Positions 11,091 through 24,804 are shown, numbered from the stretch's first letter. The stretch is 64,000 nucleotides of DNA from Bettongia penicillata ogilbyi (GCA_023548195.1 JAJHZJ010000577.1:1897574-1961573); one strand, 5' to 3'. Numbers and translations are program-made. The notes: generated by a model not told the origin, from the letters alone.

Positions 11091-13550
11091 TAGGGAGGGT
11101 GATGTAACAAGTTCAGTCTTTCACCTTAGGAAGATTAATTTGAAGGCTAAATGGAGGATGGACTACAGAATGGAGAGATTTAAGGCAGAAAGACCTACCA
11201 ATAGGGTATTGCTTTTTAGTCTAGCTATAAGGTGGTGAGAGCCTGCATCAGGGTAATCTATGTGTGAGAGAATCAAGGGGGCAAAAACAAGAGATGTTAT
11301 AAAGAAATTTGGCAAATGATTGGATATAGCAGATGAGACACAATGAAGAGTCAAAGACGATATGTAACCTGGATGACTGGAAAGATGACAGCATACTCAA
11401 TTTTAATAAGGAAGTTAGGAAGTGTGGAAGTTTCTTGAAGAAAGATTATCAGTTCAGTTTTGGACATGTTGAATTTCAGTTTTCTACAAGATATCAAGTT
11501 CAATATATCTAGTAGAGAATTGGCATGGAGATTAGGGCTGGACAAGTAGATCTGAATGTCTTCTGCATAGAGATGGTGAAGCTTTTAAAACCATGGGAGC
11601 TTAAAAGGTCACCAAGTAAAGAGGCAGAAAAGAAGATAGCCCAGGACAGAGCCCTACAGTGCATTTACCTTTGAGGGTAATCAACAAAGAAGACAGAAGA
11701 ATGGTCAGGGAAGAGAGAGAAAAAAAACCTAAAGTGGAAACTATGGAGGAGATGAGAGTGAATGATTTCACAAAGGTTACAGAGAGGTCAGAAAGGTTGA
11801 AGATTGAGAAAAAGCCATTGGATTTGGCCAGTAAGAAATCATTAGTAGATTTGGAGAGAGGAATTTCAGTTGAATGATGAGGTTGGAAGCCAGACTATAA
11901 AGAGAAAACAAATGGTGGCAGTTATTGTCTCTCAAGGAATTTAGCCACACACAAAAACAAATAAGGAAAAATATATAGAATAATAGATAGCAGAGTGGAA
12001 CAAAGGAAGGTTTTTCAAGGATAGAGAAGAGTGGTGTAAGTAAGTTTTTAGGTAATGGGAAGCAGCAGTAGACATAGAAGGATTGAAGATTAGTGATAGA
12101 GTAGGCATGGTAGAGGGGGCAACCTGCTGGAGAAAATAAGATAGAATGAGATCATTTCTGCATTAAAAAAAGATGTTATTTCAAGGAGGGGGTCATCTCT
12201 TTAGGTGAAACAAGAGTGGATAAGATACTGGTAGAAAGCCTATGAATGATGTGAGCTGAGTAACTAGGTAGAATTATAGAAGAGGGAGATCTCTGGGAAT
12301 GGCATCATTTTTTTTTCAGAGAAATATGTTGCAAAATTCTCTGCTGAAAGACTAAAGGCATGGGGAGCTATGGGAAGATTGTGGAAGGATAGAAAGGTTT
12401 AGAAAAGTCATATGTTGAGTGAGATGGTGACTTGATTAGAGAAATGTAAATGGATTACCTTACTGAAGTGAGGCTTTAGTTTAGGTTACATAATGTAAAC
12501 TCATAGTGAACCCAATAAGAAATCAATTATGATTTTCTCTACCTTTTTTCAGTAGTTTGTGAGCATGAGTGAAGGCAGCAGATGGTAGGGATAATCTAAG
12601 AGTGGGCATCAGAAGGGCAAGATCTTCAAGAGGATTAAGTCACAATGGATTCTAAAGAAAATGGCAGTGTAGAGTGGAGCTGATTCATTACAGAGTCAAA
12701 AAGGAAAAGGGAGGGGAGTGAAATCAGGACAGATGTTATAGCCTAGGAAAGAACTGAGGGGACTGGAATGACTGGAAATTGTGGTGAGGATGAAGTAAAG
12801 GGTAGAGAGTGGGGGAAGGCACAGGTAGAGGTAGAATGATAACATATTCTGGATAAAGAAATTTCAAAGTTCAATATTCATATTGAACACTGGTGGATTA
12901 TGGAAAAGTGACCATCTCTGTATGTAGCTGTGGTAGGATTGAATAGGTAATGTAATAGAAAAGGAGTGAATTGAGGAGTTGGGAAATTAGAGTGTTTGAA
13001 GGGGGTAATATATAACTGTAATGCATTTCCACAATATGAGGGCAGGAATTTGAAAAGAGGGAAAAGCTGTGAACTAGACACTGAATTCACTGAGGAAGGA
13101 AGCACAGTAAACTGACTGGGTGAGAAATATGGACTGAATGAACCACAAAGGAGAAGAAATTACTAAGATATTGAAGGAAAGCCTGGAAGTGGCAATGAGG
13201 GGAAAGGGATAATCCAATTCCCCCAGTATGGCCTGTTAGTTAGATGGGGTATGAGTGAAAATGGTGCCAGTACTGGAAAGAGTAGCCGGGGAAGTTGTGT
13301 CTCCAAGAGGGAGCCACGTATCAGTAAGTACAAGAGTATAGAGGAAGCATCAAAGGAAAAGATTTCAGGTGAAATAGAGCTTGTTCCTTATAGAGCGAGT
13401 ATTCCAGAGATTGCAGTGGAAGGGTTGGTAATTTTTGAGTGAGAGGTTATGGAAGAGGGGAAGATTTAAAAGGGAAGGCAATATGAGAGTGGATAGTGGG
13501 AGATGGAGACTTAGATCTGGAAAATGAAACCAAGGGCTCACAGTCTGTGG
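11090..13550 (-). mobile_element. LINE2 (L2, CR1 clade) ORF2 relic
   Basis: Minus-strand translation near 11930-11810 resembles L2 reverse transcriptase: F-L-E-R, S-G-F-Q-P-H-H-S-T-E, T-N-D-F-L-L-A-K-S. Further along, 11545-11351 holds L-K-F-N-M-S-K-T-E-L. The plus strand is strongly purine-rich over the whole block. The 12600-13550 part is assigned by continuity of composition and is less certain. Confidence 0.65.
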
Positions 13551-13554
13551 GATG

Positions 13555-13755
13555 GGGTAGAAATTTACTAATTGCTAAATAGGCAAGTGCTATTATTAGG
13601 TTCATTTTATACATATGGCAAATAAGGCTCAGAAAGGTTAAGGTGTTTGATCAGAATCCCACAGCAAGCTAGCATGTAAGTAAGCATTCAAGCTCATGTT
13701 TTCCAGATTCCAAATCAATTATGCTATGCACTATGCCACCTAACTGCCTTCCCTG
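13555..13755 (+). repeat. MIR-like ancient SINE
   Basis: The order of a partial GGCTCAGAAAGGTTAAG core, CCACAGCAAGCTAG, and a final TATGCTATGCACTATGCCACC block follows the MIR/CORE-SINE plan. Confidence 0.7.
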
Positions 13756-14003
13756 AAGTGAAGAGAGTGTAGGGTTTGATGTAATTTTTAACTGGTATAC
13801 TGCAAGCCATGTGGATTAAAAGAGAAGAAGAAGAAATTTAAGAAACAGGTCACAAGCCTGGCACAGAGGTATAATATAAATATAATTGTATGTGGGATTT
13901 TAACTATCTAGAAATTTTCTGGAGCTCTATCTCTCTGTCCAATTCAGAGTAGGTCATAACTTCTTGACTTGCCTTTGTGATAATTTCCTCCTTCCAAAGG
14001 CAG

Positions 14004-14047
<44 letters not shown>
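14004..14047. repeat. (AC)n microsatellite
   Basis: An uninterrupted CA/AC dinucleotide run of about 44 bp. Confidence 0.95.
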
Positions 14048-14050
<3 letters not shown>

Positions 14051-14499
14051 CAAGGAGAAATTATATTCTAGATCTAATTCTCAGTAACAGATAAGAATTA
14101 GTAACTGAGATAGAAATGGTATGAACGAACTCTGGGGAAGTGATCATTTCCTTGTGGTTTGTGACAGAGAAGAGCAAATATAGATATGGTCTGACATTCA
14201 CTTTAGATCCTGAAGAAGCAGATTTTAAAGCCTTCAGAGGAAAATAGGTAGGATTTCCATAGACTAAGGTATTTCCAGGATGGGGGAGGGGATGCTCAAA
14301 AAATAAATTTGGAAGACAATTGCTATGGGAACTAAAAATGGAATATATTTGAAGAGGCTGACAGGAAAATCACAAATCTATTTAAAGAAATATACAAAAG
14401 ATAGGAGCTAGAGTGGGCATCAAAATGAATGCAAATATAGTATGTACTCTTATGAAGGAGCCTCCTCCATCACCATGTAATGGGAAGAGCTCTAAAGAT

Positions 14500-14722
14500 T
14501 TCTTTCTCAGTCATTTCTGACTTTTTGTGATCCCATTTGGGATTTTCTTGGTAAAGATACTGGAATGGTTTTCCGTATCTTTCTATATTTTATTATATAG
14601 ATGAGGAAAATGAGTTAAACAGAGTTAAGGGACTAGCCCAGGGTAATATAAATAATAAATGTCTGAGGCTAGATTTGAATTCATGTCTTTTGGATTCCAG
14701 AGGCAGCACTACTTAGCTGCCT
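14500..14722 (-). repeat. MAR1-type marsupial CORE-SINE
   Basis: The sequence runs from GGTAAAGATACTGGAATGG through ATGAGGAAAATGAG and GTCTGAGGCTAG to TTAGCTGCCT. This is the reverse complement of the usual marsupial SINE beginning GGCAGCTAGGTGG. Confidence 0.75.
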
Positions 14723-14846
14723 AAAGTAATTCTCTAAAGAAATGAATTTGCATACCCTATTACACAAATCTAATTCATATGCAAGTCAGGACATCACCCA
14801 TCATACATAATGATGTACTTGATCCTCTTTGAAAACGAAGGATGAA

Positions 14847-15330
14847 TGTTAGGGGCCAAGCTCTGAACCGGCCTTGGGGAGCTGGCTCTGCCCTCAGGGA
14901 GCTGGCTCTGCCCTTAGGGAGGAACATGGGTGGGGCTCTGGCTGGGGATATAAGGAGCTGTCGGGGAGGGATCGGAGAGAGAGATGTAACCAAGAAAGAG
15001 ATGTAGAGGACGCCATCAATAAAGTGAAGAGCACTGACATCCTCGGGTGCGTGTGTAGTCATTGTTCCCTCCGTGGAGGAGGGGATAGCCCTATCGCGCA
15101 GCTAGGCCGCATGGTCTCATGGTAGGGGCCGGAGAGAAGACCCGGGACAAGGGTGAGATTGCCCAAGCGAAGTCTGGGGGTAAGGGGTGCCGCTGTATCC
15201 GGGCGAAGGCACGCGGGGGAGCCCCGTGCAAGAGTACCGCCTGAAATAGTGTCCAGGCGAAGACCCCCAGAGAAGATTGCCGTCTGGCTTAGTAGCCAGG
15301 CGAAGGCCGGGGAATAGATAGCCCCGTGCA
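14847..15330 (+). mobile_element. Solo LTR, GC-rich, 6-bp target duplication (class II ERV-like)
   Basis: The element is 484 bp, begins TGTTAGGGGC and ends GCCCCGTGCA, a TG...CA pair with partly inverted termini. It is flanked by a perfect GATGAA on each side (14841-14846 and 15331-15336). A GATATAAGG TATA-like box lies at about 14946-14954 and AATAAA at about 15017-15022, the order expected for U3-R. It is much richer in G+C and CpG than its surroundings, and its 3' half contains related units (GGCGAAG, AGCCCCGTGCA). A 6-bp duplication is typical of betaretrovirus/ERVK-class integration. No internal viral sequence remains. Confidence 0.85.
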
Positions 15331-15559
15331 GATGAACAGTAGCAATGATGACGACAATGGCATTTTGGAGTATATCAGTTTTTGTTGAGCTGTCCCTTGG
15401 ACTTCCAGAAAATGGAGAGAGGAGATTTCTTCTTTCCTGCAAACACATTGGAGAAAAGGTGGTCTATATATGTGGCATATGGCAATGTGAATATGTCCTT
15501 GCCTAGATGAGTGTGAGATTGAACCTCAGGTCCATGGTCAACTATTCTGCGTTATGATA

Positions 15560-17165
15560 TTTTTTCCTTTTTGTGTTTAGTAGTATTTTATTTTTTATCA
15601 ATTACACATCAAGACAAATTTTAGCATTCATTTTTATATGACTTTGAGTTCTAAATTTTTCCCTTTCCCTCCTTCCTCTCCCCCTTTCTTAAAATGGTAA
15701 GCACTTTGAAATAGGTATACATGTGCTGTTATATAAAATATATTTCCATATTGGTCACAGTTGTGAAAGGAGAAACAGATCAAAAGAAAAAAAACATAAG
15801 AAAGAATAAAGTAAGTGAAAAAACTACGCTTCAGTCTGCATTCAGAGTCTATCAGTTCTTTATCTGGATGGAGATAGTATTTTCCTTCCTGACTCCTTTG
15901 CACTTGTCTTGGGTCATTGTGTTGCCGAGAAGAGCTGAATCACTCATAGGTGATCATCATACAGTGTTCTTGATACTGTGTACAACATTTTCTTGGTTCT
16001 GCTCATTTCACTTTGCATTAGTTTGTACAAGCCTTTCCAGGTTTTTCTGAAATCTGCTTGTTTATCTTTTCTTATTGCACAAGAGGATTCCATTACATTC
16101 ATGTATTATATAGCTTGTTCAGCCTTTCCACATTTGATGGGCATCTCCTCAATTTCCAATATTTTGCCACCATGAAAAAGGCTGCAGTAAAAGCTTTTGC
16201 ACAAGTAGGTCCTTTCCGCTTTTTTCATGATCTCCTTGAGATATAGACCTGTCTTTGTCCTTTCTTCTCGAAGAGGATCGTGATATCAGGAAGCTGATGA
16301 CTTAACTTGCAGTTGACTTTGATTTGAGTGAGGGAGGGCTGTGCAAGGTCACCAGTCTCACTTTCTCTTCCAGAGCCATCTGAATCCAGTGACCAGATAC
16401 TCATCAGGAGGACTGGAGATCACCCAGGATACAATGAGAGACCCAAGTCCTTTTAAACTAAGGTCTTTTCAGGTTCACTTTGAGTGAGGTAGCACCCATT
16501 CAGTGAATAGGCCTCTTTAAGGAATGAGTCAAAGGAAGCCCTCTTTAATTAAAAAAAAAATAAATTAATTAAACTGGATGGGGAAGATCCTCAGGGTTGC
16601 TGGCCAAAAAGAGAAATAGCTACGACTTGCTATTTACATTCACTCTGAGGTAGGAGGTCAGGGATGTATTGTTGCCCAATCTATCAACTCCAGAGTGAAT
16701 TGGGCTTAAGGCTTACAGACCTAGTTAGTAGTGGTATTGCTAGATCAATGGGTATGCACAGGTTCACTACCCTGTGGACATAGTTTCAAAATGCTCTCCA
16801 GAATGGTTAGATCAGTTAACAACTCCACTTATAGTACGTTCGTGTCCCAATTTTTCCCCATCCTCTCCAAGATTTATAATTTTTTTTGTCATATTAGCCA
16901 ATCTTATAGGTGTGAGGTAGTACCTCAGAAGTTTTTTTTTATTATTTATATTTCTCTAATCAAAAGTAATTTCAAAAACTTTATCATATGTCTATAGATA
17001 GCCTTGATTTCTTCATCTGAAAACTGTTTATTCATATCCTTTGGTTATCAACTGGGGAATGGCTTGTATTCTTATAAATTTGACTCAGTTCTCCATATCT
17101 TTGAGAAATGAGGCCTTTATCACAGACAATAAATCTTTCCTAGAATCCAGGTCATTAAGTAGTAG
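15560..17165 (-). mobile_element. L1 3' end (ORF2 C-terminus and 3' UTR), split by a SINE-like insert
   Basis: The plus strand shows the 3' UTR block, then the reverse complement of the L1 ORF2 C-terminal region (Cys/His-containing end) in many broken frames. The L1 text is interrupted at about 16247 and resumes at about 16715 with a short repeated flank around AGACCT. Confidence 0.85.
16247..16715 (-). repeat. WSINE-like insert inside the 15560-17165 L1
   Basis: It shares GACTTTGATTTGAGTGAGG, TCACCAGTCTCAC and CCAGAGCCATCTGAATCCAG with the full SINE at 24175-24485, then has its own 3' extension containing an A/T-rich strip. A related extended copy, on the other strand, is at 55990-56270. 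Confidence 0.7.
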
Positions 17166-18015
17166 TTCAGGAAAATACACCCATGATGATCTAGGGCAAT
17201 GCATGATACTAGTTGTAGGATACCGAAGAATGACAAGGAAGGAGCTAATATTATTACATCAAGTGGGGAAACTAATATAGTTTCCCTAGATATATGCTGA
17301 CTCACATTTCTTTTTGAATTTAGTGAGTGGATAACAACTGTGCCAAGGTATGTGCCTACTGACAGTTTAAAAAAATAAATGAGAAATAAAGAAGAGAAAC
17401 TCCAACACCTTCTAAAGTAAACAAAACAGCCCACCGAGATCTGAATAAGCACGAGTTGAGTACGGTATTTCCCTTTCATGCAACATGCTTCATGAAAACA
17501 TTTCATACTAATCTTACTAATTATCATCAAATCAATAGATTCTACATACTTTTTCATACTTCTGTTCATTGATTCTTTTAATTGACCAATGGTTATTGCC
17601 TTCAAAATACTATTTGGCAAACCTACTAAAGTAATAAAAAGTAAATAATTAAGTAAAGTGATCTCTAGATCTAACTCTCTGAGATTCTAGGGATATTCAG
17701 AGGAAATCTACTGATTTTTTTTCTCATTATGTATGATTAATTGGCTATGACATAAGACACAAATTTCAGCATTTGTATTTAGAAATTAAAAGGCATGAAA
17801 TACTCAGTAGGACAACTGAAAGCTATTTTCCACTGAAATGTTTATCCCCAAAACTGGAATGGAGAATAAACTCAATATTCTAGTGAAGTGTTTACCTTAC
17901 GTATAATTGCATATGTATAGATTCCTTTGCATGCCAAGTGACTGTATATATAGAGATTATGCACAGTGTGTGGGAACTAACATTTCATTTTAAGAGCAAA
18001 TTAAAATAGATCATT
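17166..18015. other. Unassigned AT-rich DNA downstream of sulfatase gene 1
   Basis: I see no convincing exon or recognisable repeat here; open frames are short and unsupported. Confidence 0.6.
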
Positions 18016-18021
18016 TTTATT
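18016..18021 (-). promoter_or_regulatory. Candidate poly(A) signal of sulfatase gene 1
   Basis: AATAAA on the minus strand lies about 265 nt past the gene 1 stop codon. It is the first canonical hexamer I see downstream. The context is AT-rich, so chance occurrence is possible. Confidence 0.45.
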
Positions 18022-18285
18022 AAAACATACTTGCCTAAGATGTAGACGCATATGGTAATAGCTGCTTTAATTGACATTTTGAGACTATTAACATAGAGAT
18101 CATATATTCCATTTCTATCTAATCCTCTAATATACCTATTCCAATATTTTGTGCAGGATATACATTCAATAATCGGGTGCTAACATTCTGTGATCCAAAA
18201 TGACTTGATTTCCCTGACATTTTAAGTAAAATTGCCTTAAATAAAAATTTTTGAAATTTATAGTGCTCTAATTGTTCTTAAATAT

Positions 18286-18656
18286 CTAGAGTGTGGTGTG
18301 TTCATTGTCACTTTCCTTGTCACATGAACAAAATGGGAATGTACCACAACATGGCTGAAGCCATGGCTTCCACATGATATTATTCGTAGAGAATTGTGGG
18401 GAAACAGGATGAAATGTTTTCTGATGCTCCATGATTGCCTCTGTTAGTCTCTCAATCACAGTATGGTAGAAGGGTTCAGTATCAGGTGAAAGAGGGCTGC
18501 TCTCAGAGGGATCCCTTGAGAGATCAAATAGCAAAGGTGGGTCATGGTAAGTTACATGTTCACCAGAACATGGGCAAACTCCTCTTCCATAGCAAGCTCC
18601 AGCTCCCTCTGGGTGAAAATTTGGAGTTATATAATGGACCTTCCAGACTTTGTTAC
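18286..18656 (-). CDS. Sulfatase gene 1, terminal coding exon 10
   Basis: The exon encodes residues 461-583 and ends in TAG at 18288-18286. It carries the cysteine-rich family tail: [25 protein letters not shown], and [10 protein letters not shown] followed by F-C-S-C-D. The acceptor TCTTTCATCCCAG ends at 18657. Intron 9 upstream is 7 kb and full of L1 and hAT sequence. Confidence 0.95.
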
Positions 18657-21600
18657 CTGGGATGAAAGAAAAAGATCATATAGATGAGAGAGAAATCTAT
18701 TGCCACATGCTGTTACAAAGCACATTTTTTTTTATCTTTTCCTGGTGAATGGAAATTGTTTCATATAGATAATGGAAAAAATGTATCATTAGTTACAAAG
18801 ACTTTATGAGTACTGATAAAGTATTAAGTTTGCTTATGAAATCATATGATAAGCTATATTAACATAATTTTAACATAATTCCTACGTTTTCTAGTAAAAT
18901 TTTTTTGATTCATCACATTTTGATTTTATATATTTAAATGAAACCACACCTTAATAGTCACTTTGGTTCTTCCCCTTAAAAAAATCTATATTTAATTTCA
19001 AACTGTGATATACTTCAAGTTGCTCCTTATTTCCCACTGAACACTTTCTCTGAATTTTAAGCTTCAACACAATTCATAGCAGTATCTTTGCTGTGGCCTC
19101 TGAGACTAAATAGTCAGATTTCCTTGTCTCCTGTATTACAAGGGAGTGGGAATATGCATTTATTAAGTTTCTACTATGTACCAAGCACCGTGCTAACTAT
19201 TTTGTGAATATCTCATTTGATAAATTAATCGATAATAATGAAACTTCCTAAAGTAAGTAGGATAATATCCCTTTTTCTAGTCCCTTTGGCTTATCTTTCC
19301 ATTCATTTAGTCACTAAAATACAATGTCTATTTCACAGTATCACTGAATTTTACTATTGGAATGGGCCTTACTGACCTTCAGAGATATTAAATGACTTGT
19401 CCATGATCACATAGCCAGTAAGTATCAAAGGCTGAATTTGAACCAACTTCTTAATACTTTTAATTTTTCTATCCTATCTAGGTGGTCGAAATATTATATA
19501 GTAGTTACATGGCAACATTTTTTGTGCTGTTCTGGAATCTTTTGATTTTTTTCTTGTAATCAAAATATTTCTCAGATGTCTCTCTACTTTCTGTTTATCT
19601 TTTTTTTTAAAGTAATCTCTCCCTTTCCATTAATCATTTGCTCTGTAACTCCATCCAACAGCTACCTTACCTTATCAACTAGGTTTAACTTTCTTAAGAT
19701 ACACGTTCTTTGTCTTCTAAGGAGACAAAATAGAAAAACCAAACTTGTATTCAGAAATTGATATAAAATGGTTTCACCCACTCTAGTCAGTATTCAAGCT
19801 AATTTATAATAAGAAGTTACCAAATGAGCCTTATCCCCATCTCTTCATTCTACAGCTAAAGAAATAAATGGCATGTGCAAATTTATCTGTGTTATTAATC
19901 CATTAGAATTAATTCATATATTCTAAAGCAAATAAATGAGATGTCATTGTACTGAATGATTAACCAGAGGGAACTATATTTGTTCTGGCATTCAGTTCAA
20001 ATGAATGAACCCATCTTATGCTGTTCTTTATTTAGAAAATAAGGATGATTATATAAAGTTAAGCTACTGGAAATAAAAACCAAATAAATTGCATTTTAAG
20101 ATAAATTTTGTTAATAGATATAATTACTGTGTCTTTTTTGAGTTGGCCACTTTACATTGGTTTTATAACTGAACCATAACTGATATAATATTATGTCAAG
20201 TAATAATGTGCTAATAATGTTCATATTGTTGCTTGCTTAAGTCATATTCAATGGTGTATTTTATATTTTTATTGACTCTTTTTTTTGTTCAGGTATCTTA
20301 TTTTACTTTTCCAAGTTCATTGATTTGTTTTCAGTTTTCAACAAGTACTTCCATAAGTTTCAAATTTTCTCCTTCTTCCTTCCTCCTCCCTCCCAAAGAT
20401 GGCACACAATCTTATATGGGTTCTACACATACATTCCTATTAAACACATTTTCACATTAGGTATGTTGCATAGAAAAATTAAAACAAATGGGAGAAATCA
20501 TGAGAAAAACAAACAAAACAACATAACAAAGAAGGTCTGCTTCATTTTGTGTTCCAACTCCATAGTTCTTTCTCTAGATGTAGATGGCATTGTGTATCAT
20601 GAGTCCTTTGTGAATGTTTTAAGTGCTTGCATTGCTGTGAAGGGCTAAGTCTATCAAAAACAGTCCTCGCACACTGTGGCTGTAACTGTGTATAATGTTC
20701 TCCTGGCTCTGCTCACTTCACGTAGCATCAATTCATATAAGTCCTTCCAGGTTTTTTTGGTCTGCCATCATTCTTATAACACAGTATATTCCATTATATT
20801 CATATACCACAACTTGTTCAGCCACTCCCCAATTGATGAGCATACCCTCAAATTCCTGTTCTAGGCCCCCACAAAAAGAGCTGCTACCAACAATATTGAA
20901 CATATGGGTCCATTTTCCATTTTTGTGATGTCTTTGGGATACAGCCCTGGAAGTGATATTTCTAGATCAAAGGGTATGTATATTTTTATAGCCCTTTGGG
21001 CATAGTTCCAAATTATTCTCCAGAATGACTGGATCAGCTCACAGCTCCACCAACGATGAACTAGTGTCCCAACTCTCCTACATCTTCTCCAACATTTATT
21101 ATTTTCCTGTTTGGTCATGATAGCCAATCTGATAGGTGTGGTGTGGTACCTCAAAGTTGTTTTGATTTGTATCTCTCTAATCAATAGTGATTTGGAGCAT
21201 TTTTCATATGACAATAGATAGCTTTAATTCCTTCCTCTAAAAACTGTCTGTTCATATCCTTTGATCATTTATCAATTGGAGAATAGCTTGTATTCTCTTG
21301 TAAATTTGACTCAGCTTTCTATATATTTTAGAAATGAGGCCTTTATCAGAGACTTTAAAAAGAAATCCTTCCCCCCAGTTTTCTGGTTCCCTCCTAATCT
21401 TGGTTGCATGGGCTTAGTTTGTGCAAAAAATTTTCAAAATTTTCAATTTAATGTAATCAAAGTTATCTGTCATGCATTTCATAATTTTCTCTGTCTCCTG
21501 TTTGGTCATAAATTTCTCCATTCTCCATCAATCTGACAAATAAACTATTCCTTGTTCCCCTAATTTGTTTATAGTATCAGCTTTTACACCTAGATTGCAT

Positions 21601-24600
21601 ACCTACTTGGATTTTACCCTAGTATACAGTGCCAGGCATTGGTCTATGACCAATTTCCACCATACTATTTTCCAGTTTTCCCAGTAGTTTTTGTCAAATA
21701 GTGAATTCTTATCCCAAAAGCTGGGGTCCTTGGATTTATCAAACAGTAGACTGCTTTAGTCATTGACTACTGTGTCTTGTGTACCTAACCTATTCCACCG
21801 ATCTATACCTCTATTTCTTAGTCAGTGCCAAGAGATTTTGATGATTGCTGCTCTATAATACAATTTAAAATCTGGTATGGCTAGTGTTTCTTTTCATTAA
21901 TTCTCTTGATATTCTGGACCTTTTGTTCTTCCAGATGAATTTTGATATTATTTTTCTAGCTTTATAAAATAATTTTGAGTAGTTTGATTGATATGACACT
22001 GAATAAATAAATTAATTTAGATTAATTTATCATTTTTATGATATTAACTCAGCCTATCCATGGGCAACTGATGTTTTTACAATTATTTAAATCTGACTTT
22101 TTTTGTGTGGAAAAGTGTTTTGTAAGTTTGCTCATATAGTCCCTCTGTTTATTTTGGCAAGCAGACTCCCAAATATTTTGGCAAGCAGACTCCCAAATAT
22201 TAGCATCTACAGTAACTTTAAATAGAATTTCTCTTTTTATCTCTTGCTGTTGGGTTTTGTTAGTAACATATAGAAATTCAGATGATTTATGTGGGTTCAT
22301 TTTGAATCCTGCAACTTTGCTAAAGTTGTTTATTATTTCAAGTAGTTTTTCCTTGATTCCATAGGATTCTCTAAGTATATCATCATATCATCTGCAAGGA
22401 ATGACAACTTAGTTTCTTCTTTGCTTGCTCTAATTCTTTCTATTTCTTTTTCTTCTTTTATAGCTAAAGCTTATTTATTGAAGAACAGTTGTGATAATGG
22501 TGATAATGGACATCCTTGTTTCACCCCCAATCTTATTAGAAATGTATCTAGCTTATACCCATTGTATATAAGTCTTGTTGATGGTTTTAGATAGATACTA
22601 CTTATTATTTTAAGGAAGGCTCTATTTATTCCTATGTTTCCCACTGTTTTCAGTAGGAATGGGTGTTGTATTTTATCAAAATCTTTTTCTGTGTCTATTG
22701 AGAAAATCATATGATTTCTCTTAGTTTTGTTTTTGATATGATAAAGTATGCTGATAATTTTCTTAATATTGAACCAGTCTTGCATTCCTGATATAAATCC
22801 TACCTGATCAAAAAGTATTTTTATTGACTCTCAAGAATTTGCAATACACTGTAGGCATAATATAGAAAGAAAAGAATACACATATTACTTGTTCTCTTGT
22901 TATCCATTAGGCTGGCTGGTTAGGTTGAAAATTCATATCATGAGTTTAAAATGATGGAAGCACTATGTGTCCACCAATATTGAACTTAAGTGTTTTTATA
23001 GGCCCTGGAACATAGTAGATACTTAATACATGCATATTAGTCACTTAACACAGGGAACTGCATCATGAAGACAAAGGCTATTTAGGTGTTGGGAAATCAT
23101 GTAAGTTGATTTTTGAGGCAGTTATAATCTCTTAGCTTTATCTTGGCTTAGGCCAAACCAATATAATGCCATTATAGAGGCTTAATCATTAAAAGTTATT
23201 GTGAGAAGAGGTTAACTATTCTTTTGGTGGCAGTCAAGTGCAGTATGTAGAGACCAGACCTTGAATCAGGAAGACTTAGGTTTAAGTCCTGGGTACACTA
23301 ATTGATGGTGTATCTTCGGGCAAATTACGTAACCTGTCAGCGTTCCAAGTACCGTGAACTGCAGTATTGCATTAGAATAAGTTGGTTTGCATTGGTAGAG
23401 GGTATCTCCTCTCTAGAAGATACCCTACACCAATGGTTCTCAAACTTTTTGGTTTCAGGACCCCTTTACACATTTAAAAATAGTTGAAGACAACAAAGGC
23501 TTTTATTTGTGTGGGATACATACACATATGCATACAGGTTACGTATATATGTGTATATGTAAACATATATATATATACACACATATATATGTACATAAAG
23601 AAATATTTTAATTTCTAATATGCTAACATATTCAAAATTCTCTAATATACTACAATCCTTTATATACTATACCAGGCTGCCACTCAAAGAACAGTTAAAC
23701 TCTTCTCATTGCCTTTATTAACAGCATTGTACTGGTTTGACCCAAGAAAAGGAATTATAACTGCCTTAAAAATCAACTTCCATGATCTTTTATTACCTAA
23801 TTAGTTTTTACCTTCATGATACAGTTCCCTGTGTTATATCAACCAGTTTACATGCATTAATTACCTATGTCCCAGGGACTAATATGTTAACATATTAGAA
23901 ATGAAAATATCTTAATATATTACAAGTATGTGTACACACATACACAATACATTCATGCACAAATGTGTGTATGTACATTGCATGTATGCATATATGTGTA
24001 TGTATATCATGCACACACATGTATGCATATATATGTGTATATATATCAGGCACACACATGTATATATATACATACACACACTCATATATATATACTCTCT
24101 ACTTCTCCATTTCTCTGTCTTTCTCTATCTGTCTCTCTTTCTCTCCATATACATATCAAATGTGTGTGTGTATGTGTGTTCGTCCTTCTTTGCCAAGGAA
24201 GACCATGCCATCAGAGAAATAATGACATGACTTGCACTTGACTTTGTTTTGAGTGAGGGAGCTGTGCAGGTCACCAGCCTCACTTCTCCTCCAGAGCCAT
24301 CTGAATCCAGCGACCAGATATTCATCAGGATGACTGGAGATCACCCAGGATGATGCAGTTGGGATTAAGTGACTTGCCCAAGGTCATACAGCTAGTGAGT
24401 GTCAAGTGTATGAAGTGAGATTTGAACTCAGGTTCTCCTGACTCCTGCACTGGTGCTCTATCCACTGCACCACCTAGCTGCCCTATGTATCAAGTAAGTG
24501 GTGTAGAGCATAGAGTACTAGACCTGGAATCAAAAACACTCATTTTCTTGAATCAAATCTGGCCTCAGAAACTTACCTGCTGTGTGACCCTGAGCAAGTC

Positions 24601-24761
24601 AATTAAACCTACTTATCTCAGTTTTCTCATCTGTAAAATGAGCTGGAGATGAAAATGGCAAACCACTCCAGTATCTTTGCCAAGAAAATCCCAATGATGT
24701 TATGAAGAATGAGACTCTACTGAAATTGCCAACAAAAACAATACACACAGAAACAGACACA

Positions 24762-24804
<43 letters not shown>

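Noticed and set aside
22471..22785. 104-codon reverse-transcriptase frame as a gene
   Set aside because: Part of a decayed L1; surrounding ORF2 is broken by stops and frameshifts.
23895..24241. Several 60-103 codon frames
   Set aside because: Alternating CA/TA simple repeat; no gene features.
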